From NCBI RefSeq assembly GCF_014648055.1, contig NZ_BMQJ01000006.1, positions 62,001 to 126,000 on the forward strand: DNA of 64,000 bases. The letters run 5' to 3'. Each line of letters opens with the position of its first letter. Position 1 is the stretch's first letter. Position numbers and translations under genes: made by a program. Positions 17,412 through 26,169 of the stretch are shown piece after piece. The notes beneath the pieces are model-generated. The model made no database searches and was not told where the DNA came from. It was given only the letters and a program-made list of their open reading frames with translations. Source of the DNA: Streptosporangium pseudovulgare. GTDB lineage: Bacteria; Actinomycetota; Actinomycetes; Streptosporangiales; Streptosporangiaceae.

Positions 17412-18446
17412 TCAGCAGGGGATCTTCATGCGGGACGCCTTCGGCGACACCTCGGGCAGCCCGGGGACGAGATCGACGGCGAGTACGGCGGTGCCGTTCA
17501 CGTCGCCCTTCCTGACCGCGAACTCGCGGGTGGGCAGCCTCACCTCTCCGTCCCTGGTCTTCACCGTGCGCTCACCCAGGTAGCGGTAGGTTCGCCGGTC
17601 GAAGACCAGCTCGGACCGGGTGCCGTTGCCCTCGTCCATGGCGACGGCCAGGCCGGGGCGGCCCGCGACGTCAACGGCGTCGGGGATGAGCACGATGCCG
17701 TCCAGCCCGGCGGCCACCTGGTACAGCGCGGCGCCCAGGCTTGGGCGTACCACGGACTCGGCGACCAGCTCCCGGAGGGAGGACCAGATGCGCGACGGCT
17801 CCTCGCCCGTGTCAGCCACGATCTTCGCGCGCACCCGGACGGGGTCCGTCGGCCAGGCGCTCAGCCGGGCGTAGGCGGGCCGGCCGGGGCAGGCCGCCGG
17901 CTCGTACACGGTGTCCTCGAGGCCGTGGTCCCAGCGGTTCCGGGGCGCCGGTCCCGTGGCCGACAGGCCCTGCTCGCGGCTCAGCCAGGGCTTTCCCACA
18001 TCGGCGGCCTCCCAGCGCTCCTCGCTGACCAGCACCTTGGTGTGCTGCGTCCCGCCCGACTCGTCCTCGGTGTACAGGCTGCGCTGGGTCAGTCTCCTGG
18101 TGTGGACGTACTGGCCGCGGGCCGGCACCGTGTCGGGCCGGCCGGACGCGGCCCGCGCGGCCAGGGTGAGCAGCGTCTTGGCGTCGGCCGGCGGCGCGGC
18201 GATCAGATACCCGGGGGTGTGCGGGCCGGAACCGCCCAGACCCACCTCGGTGACGAGGATGCCGGCGGTGAGCGTCACCGCCATCGCGCCGACCAGGGCG
18301 ACGCGCCGGACCGGCAACGCGGTACGCCACCTGCGGCGCGGACGGTCGAACCGGGACACCAGGGCGGTACGGGAACCCGCCAGGTCGCGCTCGGTCGCCT
18401 TGGGGACCTCGGCCCACAACCGGGCGAGCTCCTCCATCTCATCCAT
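17412..18446 (-). CDS. CU044_5270 family membrane-anchored protein (ECF partner)
   Basis: A 344-residue protein with a short cytoplasmic N-terminal region ([29 protein letters not shown] is family-like), one membrane helix ([17 protein letters not shown]) and an outer domain of about 260 residues. This family is found next to ECF sigma factors in actinobacteria and is thought to act as anti-sigma factor or sensor. Its start overlaps the sigma gene end by 8 bases, indicating coupling. The outer domain has two Cys far apart (EPAACPGRP and the terminal KIPC). Confidence 0.75.
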   Translation of the reverse strand: MDEMEELARLWAEVPKATERDLAGSRTALVSRFDRPRRRWRTALPVRRVALVGAMAVTLTAGILVTEVGLGGSGPHTPGYLIAAPPADAKTLLTLAARAASGRPDTVPARGQYVHTRRLTQRSLYTEDESGGTQHTKVLVSEERWEAADVGKPWLSREQGLSATGPAPRNRWDHGLEDTVYEPAACPGRPAYARLSAWPTDPVRVRAKIVADTGEEPSRIWSSLRELVAESVVRPSLGAALYQVAAGLDGIVLIPDAVDVAGRPGLAVAMDEGNGTRSELVFDRRTYRYLGERTVKTRDGEVRLPTREFAVRKGDVNGTAVLAVDLVPGLPEVSPKASRMKIPC

Positions 18447-19005
18447 GCTCTGCCCCTTCCAGTGCCTGGCGGACCTTCTTGCGCGCTCGGTTGAGCCGGG
18501 ATCGCACGGTCCCGACCGGGACGTTCAGCGCCTCGGCCACCTCCTCGTACGTCAGCTCCGCCCACGCCACCAACAGCAACACGTCCCTGTCCCCGGTGCG
18601 TAACCCGGCCAGTGCCGCCACCAACGGCCCGTTGACCGCCAGCGTGCCCACCTCGTCCTCCACCGGCCCGCCGGTGATCTCCACCGGATCCACGCCGCCG
18701 CGCACGTAGGCGCGATAGCGGGCCATCTCGCGCCGCCGCCGCTTGCCGATCACGTTCGAGGCGATGCCGTACAGCCAGGGCCGGGCATCGGCCTGACCGA
18801 GCCGGTAGCGGTGCCGGTGTTCGAACGCCGTCAGGAACGTCTCCGACACCACGTCCTCGGCGGAGTCCCGACCGAGCCTGCGGGCCGCGTAACGGTGCAG
18901 GGCGGGCGCGTGCCGGTCGAACACCATGGCGAATGCCTCCGGATTCCGCAGTGAGCGGTGGATCAGGTCGGCGTCGGCGGCCTCGGCTGTCGCCGGTTGG
19001 GCCAT
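18439..19005 (-). CDS. ECF RNA polymerase sigma factor
   Basis: Alternative sigma factor of 188 residues. Region 2: [57 protein letters not shown]. Region 4: [44 protein letters not shown], with the HTH at its end. No C-terminal extension. ATG follows GAAGGAG. First gene of a three-gene unit with a membrane-anchored partner and a secreted protein, so it probably responds to an envelope or extracellular signal. Confidence 0.92.
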   Translation of the reverse strand: MAQPATAEAADADLIHRSLRNPEAFAMVFDRHAPALHRYAARRLGRDSAEDVVSETFLTAFEHRHRYRLGQADARPWLYGIASNVIGKRRRREMARYRAYVRGGVDPVEITGGPVEDEVGTLAVNGPLVAALAGLRTGDRDVLLLVAWAELTYEEVAEALNVPVGTVRSRLNRARKKVRQALEGAEHG

Positions 19006-19340
19006 GGACTGGTCAGCTCCTTCACGCGGTGCCTGGGTCCGGCAAACGGGCAGATTCGCTGGTATTTACCGTTGCTCCGCCGAAGAGTTCACGCCGGGCC
19101 GATCTTTCTCCGCGGGCCGTTCGGGCTCATTCAGGCGAGGGCCCGCGGGCGAAGCGATCGATCCGGCGGCGCGTCGCGTGCTGGTCCGGTGGCGCGTCGA
19201 GTGCTGATCCGGCGGCCGTTCCTCGCCGCGGGCCGGTCCGCCGCCCGGCGTCCGTCTCGTCTGGGCCCCGGATCCCACGACATCTCCATCCCCGGTCAAG
19301 CGTTCCGGATGAGACCCCAAATGCTCGAAAGGCGATATTT
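19006..19340. other. Divergent control region of the ECF operon and the AraC gene
   Basis: No gene seen. It contains a 9-bp stem (CCGCGGGCC/GGCCCGCGG, about 19111-19149) and two 23-bp direct repeats with a partial third (19160-19182, 19183-19205, 19206-19215). No clear ECF promoter could be assigned. Confidence 0.5.
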
Positions 19341-19356
19341 CATATTTGAACGTCTA
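19341..19356. promoter_or_regulatory. Motif shared with the reductase promoter, copy 2
   Basis: CATATTTGAACGTCTA, 14/16 identical to 16232-16247. It ends 2 bases before the GGATGGAG ribosome site of the AraC gene; such a site could serve autorepression. Confidence 0.5.
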
Positions 19357-19366
19357 GGATGGAGCC

Positions 19367-20359
19367 ATGGACGCACTCGCCGGTCTGCTGGACGGGCCGC
19401 GGGCCCACCGGGCCTTCCTGCTGCGCTCGATCCTGGATTCCCCGTGGTCCCTGCGGATCCAGGACGAGGCGCCGCTCACCCTGGTCACCGTGACGCGGGG
19501 CCGGGCGTGGATGATCCCCGACGACGGCGAGGCCGTACGGCTGGACACGGGGGACGTCGCGATAGCGCGCGGCCCCGACCCCTACACGGTCGCCGACGAC
19601 CCGGCCACCCCCTGGCAGGTGGTGATCCACCCCGGCCAGCGCTGCACCACGCTGGGCGGCGAGCCGCTGGAGGAGGAGATGGGCCTCGGCGTGCGCACCT
19701 GGGGAAACAGCTCCACCGGATCGACGGTGCTGCTCACCGGCACCTACCAGATGCGCGGGGAGGTCAGCGGGCGGCTGCTCACGGCGCTGCCGCCGCTGCT
19801 GGTCCTCCCCGGGGAGGACCGCGAGCGCCCCCTGGCCGCGCTGCTCGACCAGGAGATCGTCAGGGACGACCCGGGCCAGGAGGCCGTCCTCGACCGGCTG
19901 CTCGACCTCCTGCTCATCACCGTGCTGCGGAGGTGGTTCTCCCGGCCCGAGGCGGAGGCCCCGGCCTGGTACCGGGCGCACGCCGACCCGGTGGTCGGCC
20001 GCGCGCTGCGGATGATCCACAATGACCCGGCCCACCCCTGGACCGTGGCCGGGCTGGCCGCCGGGGCAGGCGTGTCCCGGGCGTCGCTGGCGCGCCGCTT
20101 CACCGAGCTGGTCGGCGAGCCGCCCATGGCGTTCCTCACCGGCTGGCGGCTGGCCCTGGCCGCCGACCTGCTGCGCGAGACCGACGCCACCGTCGGCGCG
20201 GTGGCCCGGCAGGTCGGCTACGGCGGCCCGTTCGCCCTCAGCGCCGCCTTCAAGCGCGCGTTCGGCGTCAGCCCGCAGCGGTACCGCGAGGCGGGGATAC
20301 CCGGAGCCGGAGCCGGAGCCGGAGCGGCCGGGGCCGCGGTCAGCCGGCCGGGTGCGTGA
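19367..20359 (+). CDS. AraC family transcriptional regulator with cupin sensor domain
   Basis: A 330-residue regulator. The N-terminal half is a cupin-type ligand domain (ILDSPWSLRIQDEAPLTLVTV, VRLDTGDVAIARGPDPYTVADD). The C-terminal half has the two AraC helix-turn-helix motifs: WTVAGLAAGAGVSRASLARRF and TVGAVARQVGYGGPFALSAAFKRAFGVSPQRYR. The tail is a Gly/Ala repeat. ATG follows GGATGGAG. Its 3' end overlaps the convergent phosphoesterase gene by 20 bases. Regulators of this cupin type commonly control a neighbouring reductase; the shared 16-bp motif points to the reductase at 15356-16177, although the ECF operon now lies between. Confidence 0.9.
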   Translation: MDALAGLLDGPRAHRAFLLRSILDSPWSLRIQDEAPLTLVTVTRGRAWMIPDDGEAVRLDTGDVAIARGPDPYTVADDPATPWQVVIHPGQRCTTLGGEPLEEEMGLGVRTWGNSSTGSTVLLTGTYQMRGEVSGRLLTALPPLLVLPGEDRERPLAALLDQEIVRDDPGQEAVLDRLLDLLLITVLRRWFSRPEAEAPAWYRAHADPVVGRALRMIHNDPAHPWTVAGLAAGAGVSRASLARRFTELVGEPPMAFLTGWRLALAADLLRETDATVGAVARQVGYGGPFALSAAFKRAFGVSPQRYREAGIPGAGAGAGAAGAAVSRPGA

Positions 20360-21098
20360 CGACCGGGCGCGTGTGGGTGGTGAGACGGCCGTCCGCGAGG
20401 ACGTGGATGGAGATCTGCGGCGGGAAGCCGTAGTCGACCGGCTCGGCGGCGGGAGACTCCTGCGGCAGCAGCAGGGTCGAGACGACGCCGGGGGCGACGA
20501 GCAGGGGCAGTCCGGCGAAGGTGGTGCTCGCCGCGGTGTGGGCGTGGCCGGTGAGCACCGCCGTCACCCGCGGATGCCGCCGCAGGACCTCCGCCAGCCG
20601 CTCCGGCGCGCGCAGGCGGATCTCGTCGACGTACGGGATGCCCAGCGACACGGGCGGATGGTGCATGCCCACCAGCGCGGGCGTATCGGGGTCCTCGGCG
20701 AGGACGGCGTCCAGCCAGGCGAGCGTCCCGTCCGAAAGGAAGCCCTCCGGCCGGCCCGGGACGCTGGAGTCGCACAGCGCCACGGTGAGGCCGTCGAGCC
20801 GCAGGACCTGGTCGACCGGGTCGTCGCCGCCGCCGTCCTGGCCGAGGAGGACCTTGCGGAACGCCGCCCGGGTGTCGTGGTTGCCCGGGCACATGACCGT
20901 GGGGTGGCGGGAGGCGAGCAGTTCGCGCGCGGTCTCGTACTCCTCGACCGTGCCGTGGTCGGCGACGTCCCCGGTCACGATCACGGCGTCCAGTGGGCCG
21001 GGCAGGCCGTCCAGGTGCCGCATGACGGCCCGGGTCCTCTCGACGCTGTCGGGGGAACCGCCGATGTGGGTGTCGCTCACGTGCGCCAGTGTCAGCAT
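20340..21098 (-). CDS. Calcineurin-like metallophosphoesterase (CpdA type)
   Basis: Dinuclear-metal phosphoesterase (252 aa). The five family motifs are present: HVSDTHIGG, VTGDVADHG, CPGNHD, GMHHPP and LTGHAHTAA. The closest known group is the cyclic-nucleotide phosphodiesterase/CpdA and GpdQ type, so a small phosphodiester substrate is likely but not proven. Convergent with the AraC gene. No signal peptide, so it acts in the cytoplasm. Confidence 0.88.
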   Translation of the reverse strand: MLTLAHVSDTHIGGSPDSVERTRAVMRHLDGLPGPLDAVIVTGDVADHGTVEEYETARELLASRHPTVMCPGNHDTRAAFRKVLLGQDGGGDDPVDQVLRLDGLTVALCDSSVPGRPEGFLSDGTLAWLDAVLAEDPDTPALVGMHHPPVSLGIPYVDEIRLRAPERLAEVLRRHPRVTAVLTGHAHTAASTTFAGLPLLVAPGVVSTLLLPQESPAAEPVDYGFPPQISIHVLADGRLTTHTRPVVTHPAG

Positions 21099-21291
21099 GC
21101 CGCCAAGCGTCGCACAGACGTCTCCGCCCTCCCACCCGTGATCCCGCGGGGGACCCGGGCGGACCGGACGCGTCCGGGCGGGACCTCCGGCCGGTCATGC
21201 GGGCCATCAAGCCGCGGGCCGGGAGCCACATCGAGGAGATGCGCGACGCCTGCGCGTCTTACGACCGCCGGTCCCGGGCGTCCCGGGAGGG

Positions 21292-21747
21292 TCAGGGCCG
21301 GTCGCCGCGGGGGTCGAGGGGACGCTCGAAGAAGGTCTCCAGCACCACCACGGTCCGGGTGCCGGTGACACCGGGCACACCGTGCAGGTGTCTCAGTACG
21401 GCCTGCAGATCCTCGGTGCTGGAGGTGCGCACCTTCACGAGCAGCGAGGCGGACCCGGCGACGACGTGGGCCTCCTCGATCCAGGGGAGCGCGGCCAGTG
21501 CCTCCGCCGTCTCCGCACCGCCCATCCACGCGTTGGCGTCGACCATCACGAACGCGGCCACGCCCTTGCCCACCGCAGCCGGGTCGACCTCCACCGAGGT
21601 CCGCCTGATCACCCCGCGTCGGCGGAGTTTGCGCACGCGCTCGTGGGTGGCGCCGCTGGACAGTCCGACTGCCTCGCCGAGCGCCGCGTACGACTGGGTG
21701 GCGTCGGCCTGGAGCAGGGCGAGGAGTTCACGGTCGATGTCGTCCAC
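21292..21747 (-). CDS. Lrp/AsnC family transcriptional regulator
   Basis: Feast/famine regulator (151 aa). N-terminal HTH: DDIDRELLALLQADATQSYAALGEAVGLSSGATHERVRKLRRRGVI. C-terminal RAM effector domain: VAAFVMVDANAW, VVAGSASLLVKVRTSSTEDLQAVL, GVTGTRTVVVLETFFERP. The GTG at 21747 gives the usual family length and N-terminus; no ribosome site is evident, so the message may be leaderless. Divergent from the SMP-30 gene with about 100 bases between, which suggests it controls that gene. Confidence 0.88.
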   Translation of the reverse strand: MDDIDRELLALLQADATQSYAALGEAVGLSSGATHERVRKLRRRGVIRRTSVEVDPAAVGKGVAAFVMVDANAWMGGAETAEALAALPWIEEAHVVAGSASLLVKVRTSSTEDLQAVLRHLHGVPGVTGTRTVVVLETFFERPLDPRGDRP

Positions 21748-21848
21748 GATGACATCGTAGCGCCGAACCACAATCTGTATTTCGCCGCTTGACCGAATGG
21801 TGTCTTGTGAGATTAGGTTTACGCAGGATGAGATTCGGAAGGTGCAGT

Positions 21849-22790
21849 ATGGAAGTGATCGAGGCACGTTTTGAGGTCCTGGACGACCGGTTCCGGGCAT
21901 GCCGGGGCGACGACCGCATCGAGCGGCTCGCCACGGGCTGCCGCTGGGCCGAGGGCCCGGTCTACTTCCCCGCGGGCCGGTACCTGCTCTGGAGCGACAT
22001 CCCCAATGACCGGATGCTCCGCTGGGACGAGACGACCGGCGTGGTCGGCACGTTCCGGCAGCCCGCCGGACACGCCAACGGCCACACCATCGACCGTGAG
22101 GGCCGGCTGGTCTCCTGCGAGCAGGGGAACCGCCGGGTCACCAGAACCGAGCACGACGGCTCCATCACGGTCATCGCCGACCGGTGGCGGGGGCGGAGGC
22201 TGAACAGCCCCAACGACGTGGTGGTGCGGTCGGACGGCTCGATCTGGTTCACCGATCCGTCCTACGGCATCGACAGCGACTACGAGGGGCACCGGGCGGA
22301 GAGCGAGATCGGAGCCTGCCACGTCTATCGGGTGGACCCGGTCACCGGGGAGGCCGCGATCGTGGCCGACGACTTCGTCCGCCCCAACGGCCTGGCCTTC
22401 TCCCCCGACGAGTCGACGCTCTACATCGTCGACACCCGGGCCGGTCACATCCGGGCGTTCGGGGTGGGCGAGGACGGCGCGCTCACGGGCGGCGCGGCGC
22501 TCGCCACCTGCTCCTCCGGGATCTTCGACGGCCTCCGCGTGGACACCGACGGGCGGATCTGGGCCGCGGCCGGAGACGGCGTGCACTGCTTCGACCCGGA
22601 CGGCACGCTGATCGGAAAGATCCGTTTCCCCGAGGCGGCGTCCAACCTGTGCTTCGGCGGCGCCAAGCGCAACGTGCTGTTCGTCACCGCCACCACCTCG
22701 CTCTACTCGATCATGCTCACCGTCAACGGCGCCACCCGGCCTGCGGCGCCCGGCCGCCGCGGCCCGGTCGACGCCGTCCCGGTGCCGTGA
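21849..22790 (+). CDS. SMP-30/gluconolactonase family hydrolase
   Basis: Six-bladed beta-propeller lactonase (313 aa). The metal-binding residues lie in expected motifs: Glu in CRWAEGPVYF, Asn in RLNSPNDVVV, Asn in VRPNGLAFSPDESTLYIVDT and the Asp of that stretch. ITVIADRWRGRRLN and GSIWFTDPSYGI are typical. ATG follows GGAAGG. Likely opens a sugar or related lactone in the cytoplasm, but the substrate is open. Divergent from the Lrp gene. Confidence 0.88.
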   Translation: MEVIEARFEVLDDRFRACRGDDRIERLATGCRWAEGPVYFPAGRYLLWSDIPNDRMLRWDETTGVVGTFRQPAGHANGHTIDREGRLVSCEQGNRRVTRTEHDGSITVIADRWRGRRLNSPNDVVVRSDGSIWFTDPSYGIDSDYEGHRAESEIGACHVYRVDPVTGEAAIVADDFVRPNGLAFSPDESTLYIVDTRAGHIRAFGVGEDGALTGGAALATCSSGIFDGLRVDTDGRIWAAAGDGVHCFDPDGTLIGKIRFPEAASNLCFGGAKRNVLFVTATTSLYSIMLTVNGATRPAAPGRRGPVDAVPVP

Positions 22791-22882
22791 CCGGTGCGGC
22801 GGTGTGATCCGGGCGGTGCCGTGACCGGTGCGGCGGCGTCGGTCGCCATGATCGGGTCGGTGCCGCCGGGACCCGCCCCGGA

Positions 22883-23617
22883 TCACTCCCACCGGAACAG
22901 CCGCGCCGCCAGCGCGCCGGTGGCCAGCACCGTCACCGCCATCACCGCCAGGTGCAGCGGCTGCGGCGCGTGGCCCGCCCAGGTGTCGCGGATCGCCTGG
23001 CCGAACGGCGCCAGCGGCAGGAAGTCGCCGATCCGGCGCATCACGTCCGGCATCAGCTCGCGGGGGATCCACATGCCCGCCACGAACAGCAGCGGGAACA
23101 TCAGCAGCGAGCCGATCCCGGACGCGACCTTCGAGCTGGGCGCGACGGCGGCGACCAGCAGGCCGAGACCGAGCACCGAGGCGGTGCCGAGCGCGAACAC
23201 GCCGGTGAACGCCAGGAGGTTCCGGGGTACGGCCACGCCGAGGAACAGGTGACCCAGCACGATCAGCAGGACGGTGGCGACGATCGCCACCGCGAGGTTG
23301 TTCACCACCTGGGCGACCAGCAGCCGGACCGGGCTGACCGGGGTGGTGGACATCCGGCGCAGCACGCCGTTCTCCCGGTAGGCGACCAGCGTGGCCGGCA
23401 GCGCCGTCAGCGCCATCGTCACCACCGACAGGATCACCATCATGCCGGGGAGCTGGGTGTCGATGACCCGCTGCCCGCCCATCGCCGGGTCCGGCTCGCC
23501 GAAGCCGGGGATGCTGCCCAGCCCCAGCAGGAGGGCCAGCGGGAGCAGGATGGCGAAGATCGGCCCGGCCGGATCGCGGAGGAAGAGTTTGGCCTCGGTG
23601 ATGATCATCTTGTTCAT
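22883..23617 (-). CDS. ABC-2 type transporter permease
   Basis: Membrane part of an exporter (244 aa), with six helices. It begins MIITEAKLFLRDPAGPIFAILLPLALLLGLG and has the ABC-2 pattern YRENGVLRRMSTTPVSPVRLLVAQ, followed by GLLVAAVAPSSKVASGIGSLLMFPLLFVAGMWIPRELMPDVMR. Its ATG overlaps the ATPase stop (ATGA), so both are translated together. Likely exports a drug, lipid or peptide; the divergent two-component system may regulate it. Confidence 0.9.
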   Translation of the reverse strand: MNKMIITEAKLFLRDPAGPIFAILLPLALLLGLGSIPGFGEPDPAMGGQRVIDTQLPGMMVILSVVTMALTALPATLVAYRENGVLRRMSTTPVSPVRLLVAQVVNNLAVAIVATVLLIVLGHLFLGVAVPRNLLAFTGVFALGTASVLGLGLLVAAVAPSSKVASGIGSLLMFPLLFVAGMWIPRELMPDVMRRIGDFLPLAPFGQAIRDTWAGHAPQPLHLAVMAVTVLATGALAARLFRWE

Positions 23618-24513
23618 GCGGAGATCTTCTTTCCGGTCAGGGCGAGGAAGGCGTCGTCGAGGGTGGCCTGCTCGATCCGCAGGTCGGCCGGTGTGACACC
23701 GGCCGCGGCCAGGGCGGAGACGACCGGCGGGAGGAGGTCGCCGGTGCCCGAGACCTCGACCCGGCCGTCCTCGTGCCGCACCCCGGTCACCTCCGGCAGG
23801 GCGCGCAGGATCGCGTCGTCGAACGGGCGGGAGGGCCGGAACCGTACGCGCTGCGGGCTGCCGATCCGCGACACCAGCCCCTCCGGGCTGTCGAGGGCCA
23901 CCACCCGGCCGGAGTCGATCAGCGCGAGCCGGTCGCAGAGCCGTTCGGCCTCCTCCATGAAGTGGGTGACCAGCACGATCGTCACCCCGTCGGCGCGGAC
24001 CTGCTCGATGAGCTCCCAGGTGTCGCGGCGGGCCTGCGGGTCCAGGCCGGTGGTCAGCTCGTCGAGGATCGCCACGCGGGGCCGGCCGACCAGCGCCAGG
24101 GCGATGGACAGCCGCTGCTGCTGGCCGCCGGAGAGCTTGCCGTAGTAGGCGTCCCGCCTGGCGGTGAGCCCGACCCGCTCCAGCAGCGCGCCGGTGTCTG
24201 CGGGCGCCGGGTAGAAGGAGGCGTACAGGTCGAGCGCCTCCCAGACCTTGATCTTCGCCGGCAGCGCGGAGCTCTGCAGCTGCACGCCGAGGTGCCTCCT
24301 GACCTCGGCGGGGCCCATGCCTCCGAGCACCCGGACGGTGCCGGAGTCGGGGACGCGCAGGCCCGCCACGCACTCGACGGTGGTGGTCTTGCCCGCGCCG
24401 TTGGGACCGAGGACGCCGAAGATCTCGCCCTCCTCGACGGTGAACGAGACGCCGTCCACCACGTTCCTGCCGCGGTATTCCTTGCGGAGATCGCTGACTT
24501 CGATGACCTTCAT
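23614..24513 (-). CDS. ABC transporter ATP-binding protein (DrrA/ABC-2 type)
   Basis: ATPase of the exporter (299 aa). Walker A GPNGAGKTT, Q-loop LGVQLQSSALPAKIKVWEAL, signature LSGGQQQRLSIALAL, Walker B VAILDELTTGLDPQARRDTWE and H-loop VTHFMEEAE. The C-terminal 80 residues form the accessory domain seen in DrrA-type proteins. Note Glu-Leu-Thr replaces the usual Glu-Pro-Thr after Walker B, a common variant in this group. No ribosome site precedes the ATG, so the message may be leaderless. Confidence 0.92.
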   Translation of the reverse strand: MKVIEVSDLRKEYRGRNVVDGVSFTVEEGEIFGVLGPNGAGKTTTVECVAGLRVPDSGTVRVLGGMGPAEVRRHLGVQLQSSALPAKIKVWEALDLYASFYPAPADTGALLERVGLTARRDAYYGKLSGGQQQRLSIALALVGRPRVAILDELTTGLDPQARRDTWELIEQVRADGVTIVLVTHFMEEAERLCDRLALIDSGRVVALDSPEGLVSRIGSPQRVRFRPSRPFDDAILRALPEVTGVRHEDGRVEVSGTGDLLPPVVSALAAAGVTPADLRIEQATLDDAFLALTGKKISA

Positions 24514-24557
24514 GACGACGACGTTAGAAATCCGGCGGATCACGCGGAATCCACCTG

Positions 24558-24601
24558 GGCACCCGGCGGGGGTGGGGCTACCTCCACCCCCGCCGGGTGC
24601 C
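24558..24601. promoter_or_regulatory. 18-bp perfect stem-loop in a divergent promoter region
   Basis: GGCACCCGGCGGGGGTGG (24558-24575) pairs exactly with 24584-24601 around an 8-base loop. It sits between the divergent exporter and two-component genes, 44 bases from each start, where no terminator is needed. Could be a binding site or leader structure. Confidence 0.6.
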
Positions 24602-24645
24602 TGAGGTCATTGGAAGGCGGGCACCGAACCCGGACACTGGTGGGC

Positions 24646-26169
24646 ATGAGACGACACGCGGTGACGATCGGCCGGGCGCTGGCGTTGGGAGCCCTGGCCC
24701 TGACGGACGTCCTCCTGCTCACGACATCCCTGGTCGCCGCCGTCCTCGCCGCACTGGGCCTGGTCTTCTTCTTCATGCCCATGATCGGTCTCGTCAGGCG
24801 CCGCACCATGCTCGCCAGGCGGCTGACCGGCGCGTGGCTGGGCGTCGCGACGGAGCCGCCCTACCTGCCGCCCCCGCCCCCTCCCCGGCCCCAGCCGGAC
24901 GGCTGGTACCGCCACGAGCGCCAGCTCTACAGGACACCGCGGTGGCCCGCGTGGCACGACCGCTGGAAGTGGATGTTCACCGACCCGGCCACCTGGCGGG
25001 ACCTGGCCTGGCTCTGGCTGAACCCGCTCGTCGGCGGAAGCCTGCTTCTCCTGCCCCTCGCCGCGGTCTGGTGCGGCCTGGACCTGCTGTGGCGCCAGAC
25101 CCCCTTGACCGTGCCGTCGGGGGTCGCCGTCATCGTGGCCGGGGTGGCCGCGGTGCCCTGGCTGCTGCGGCTCTACGGCTGGTGGACCCACCTGTGCCTC
25201 GCGCCCACCGCCAGGTCCGTGCTGGCCGGGCGGGTCCGCCGGCTCGACCAGCTCAGGACGGAGACGGCCGACTCCCAGGCGGCCGAGCTGCGGCGGATCG
25301 AGCGCGACCTGCACGACGGCGCCCAGGCGCGGCTGGTGGCCATGGGCATGACGCTGGGCGCGGTCGAGGAGCTGATGGACAAAGATCCCGGGGCGGCCAA
25401 GGTCCTGCTCGCCAAGGCGCGCGAGGCGTCGTCGGTGGCGCTCACCGAACTGCGCGACCTGGTCAGGGGCATCCACCCGCCGGTGCTGGCCGAACGCGGC
25501 CTCGGCGACGCCGTACGGGCCATGGCGCTGGACAGCCCCCTGAAGGTCACGGTCACCGCGGACCTGGGGAAGCGGCCCGCGGCGCCCGTCGAGTCGGCGG
25601 TCTACTTCTCGATCAGCGAGCTGCTCACCAACGCGGCCCGGCACGGCGGCGCGGACCGCGTGTGGATCGACATCGGCGTCCGGGACGGGGCCCTGCGGGT
25701 GACCGTCACCGACGACGGCTCGGGAGGCGCCGACCCCGCCCGGGGCAGCGGCCTGCGCGGGGTCGAGCGGCGGCTGGCGGCCTTCGACGGGGTGCTGGCG
25801 CTGAACAGCCCACCCGGCGGGCCGACCACGGCCACCATCGACCTTCCACTCGCAGGGGGCGGAGACGCGTCCGAGGACAAGGTGCCGCTGAGGGGGTGGC
25901 GGCGCGTCGCGGTGGCCCTGGGCTGGGGGCTCGGCTGGCTCCCCCTGTTCCCGCAGGGCCTGGTCGCGATGAGCTTCAAGATCTTCGGATCCGACGAGAG
26001 GAGCTGGTTCCTCGCCCTCTACCTGCCCGGACCGTTGCAGTGGCCGATGATCGTCTTCAATGTCCTCCTCGGCCTGGCCATGTACGGCGCGGCCATGGCG
26101 ATCACCTCCGCGCACTCGCACCGGCGGCTGATCGAACGGGCCGGACCGGCCCTAGGGTTGGACGGGTGA
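24646..26169 (+). CDS. Sensor histidine kinase (HisKA_3 type) with C-terminal membrane segments
   Basis: A 507-residue NarL-type kinase. N-terminal membrane segments (LALGALALTDVLLLTTSLVAAVLAALGLVFFF; then LVGGSLLLLPLAAVWCGLDLLW and VAVIVAGVAAVPWLL) flank a Pro-rich loop. The dimerisation/phosphoacceptor site is RRIERDLHDGAQARL with its His. The ATPase has ELLTNAARHGGADRVWID and VTDDGSGGADPARGSGLRGVERRLAAFDG. After it come about 100 residues with two more hydrophobic segments, unusual for this family. The stop overlaps the response-regulator start in GTGA. Confidence 0.92.
   Translation: MRRHAVTIGRALALGALALTDVLLLTTSLVAAVLAALGLVFFFMPMIGLVRRRTMLARRLTGAWLGVATEPPYLPPPPPPRPQPDGWYRHERQLYRTPRWPAWHDRWKWMFTDPATWRDLAWLWLNPLVGGSLLLLPLAAVWCGLDLLWRQTPLTVPSGVAVIVAGVAAVPWLLRLYGWWTHLCLAPTARSVLAGRVRRLDQLRTETADSQAAELRRIERDLHDGAQARLVAMGMTLGAVEELMDKDPGAAKVLLAKAREASSVALTELRDLVRGIHPPVLAERGLGDAVRAMALDSPLKVTVTADLGKRPAAPVESAVYFSISELLTNAARHGGADRVWIDIGVRDGALRVTVTDDGSGGADPARGSGLRGVERRLAAFDGVLALNSPPGGPTTATIDLPLAGGGDASEDKVPLRGWRRVAVALGWGLGWLPLFPQGLVAMSFKIFGSDERSWFLALYLPGPLQWPMIVFNVLLGLAMYGAAMAITSAHSHRRLIERAGPALGLDG

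Noticed and set aside
19160-19215. Mobile-element remnant in the 23-bp repeats
   Set aside because: Only two and a half degenerate copies, no inverted ends and no transposase.
22883-24373. A continuous 496-codon frame joining ABC permease to sequence inside the ATPase gene
   Set aside because: The first half is out of frame with the clear ATPase; the permease begins at 23617 with an ATGA overlap.
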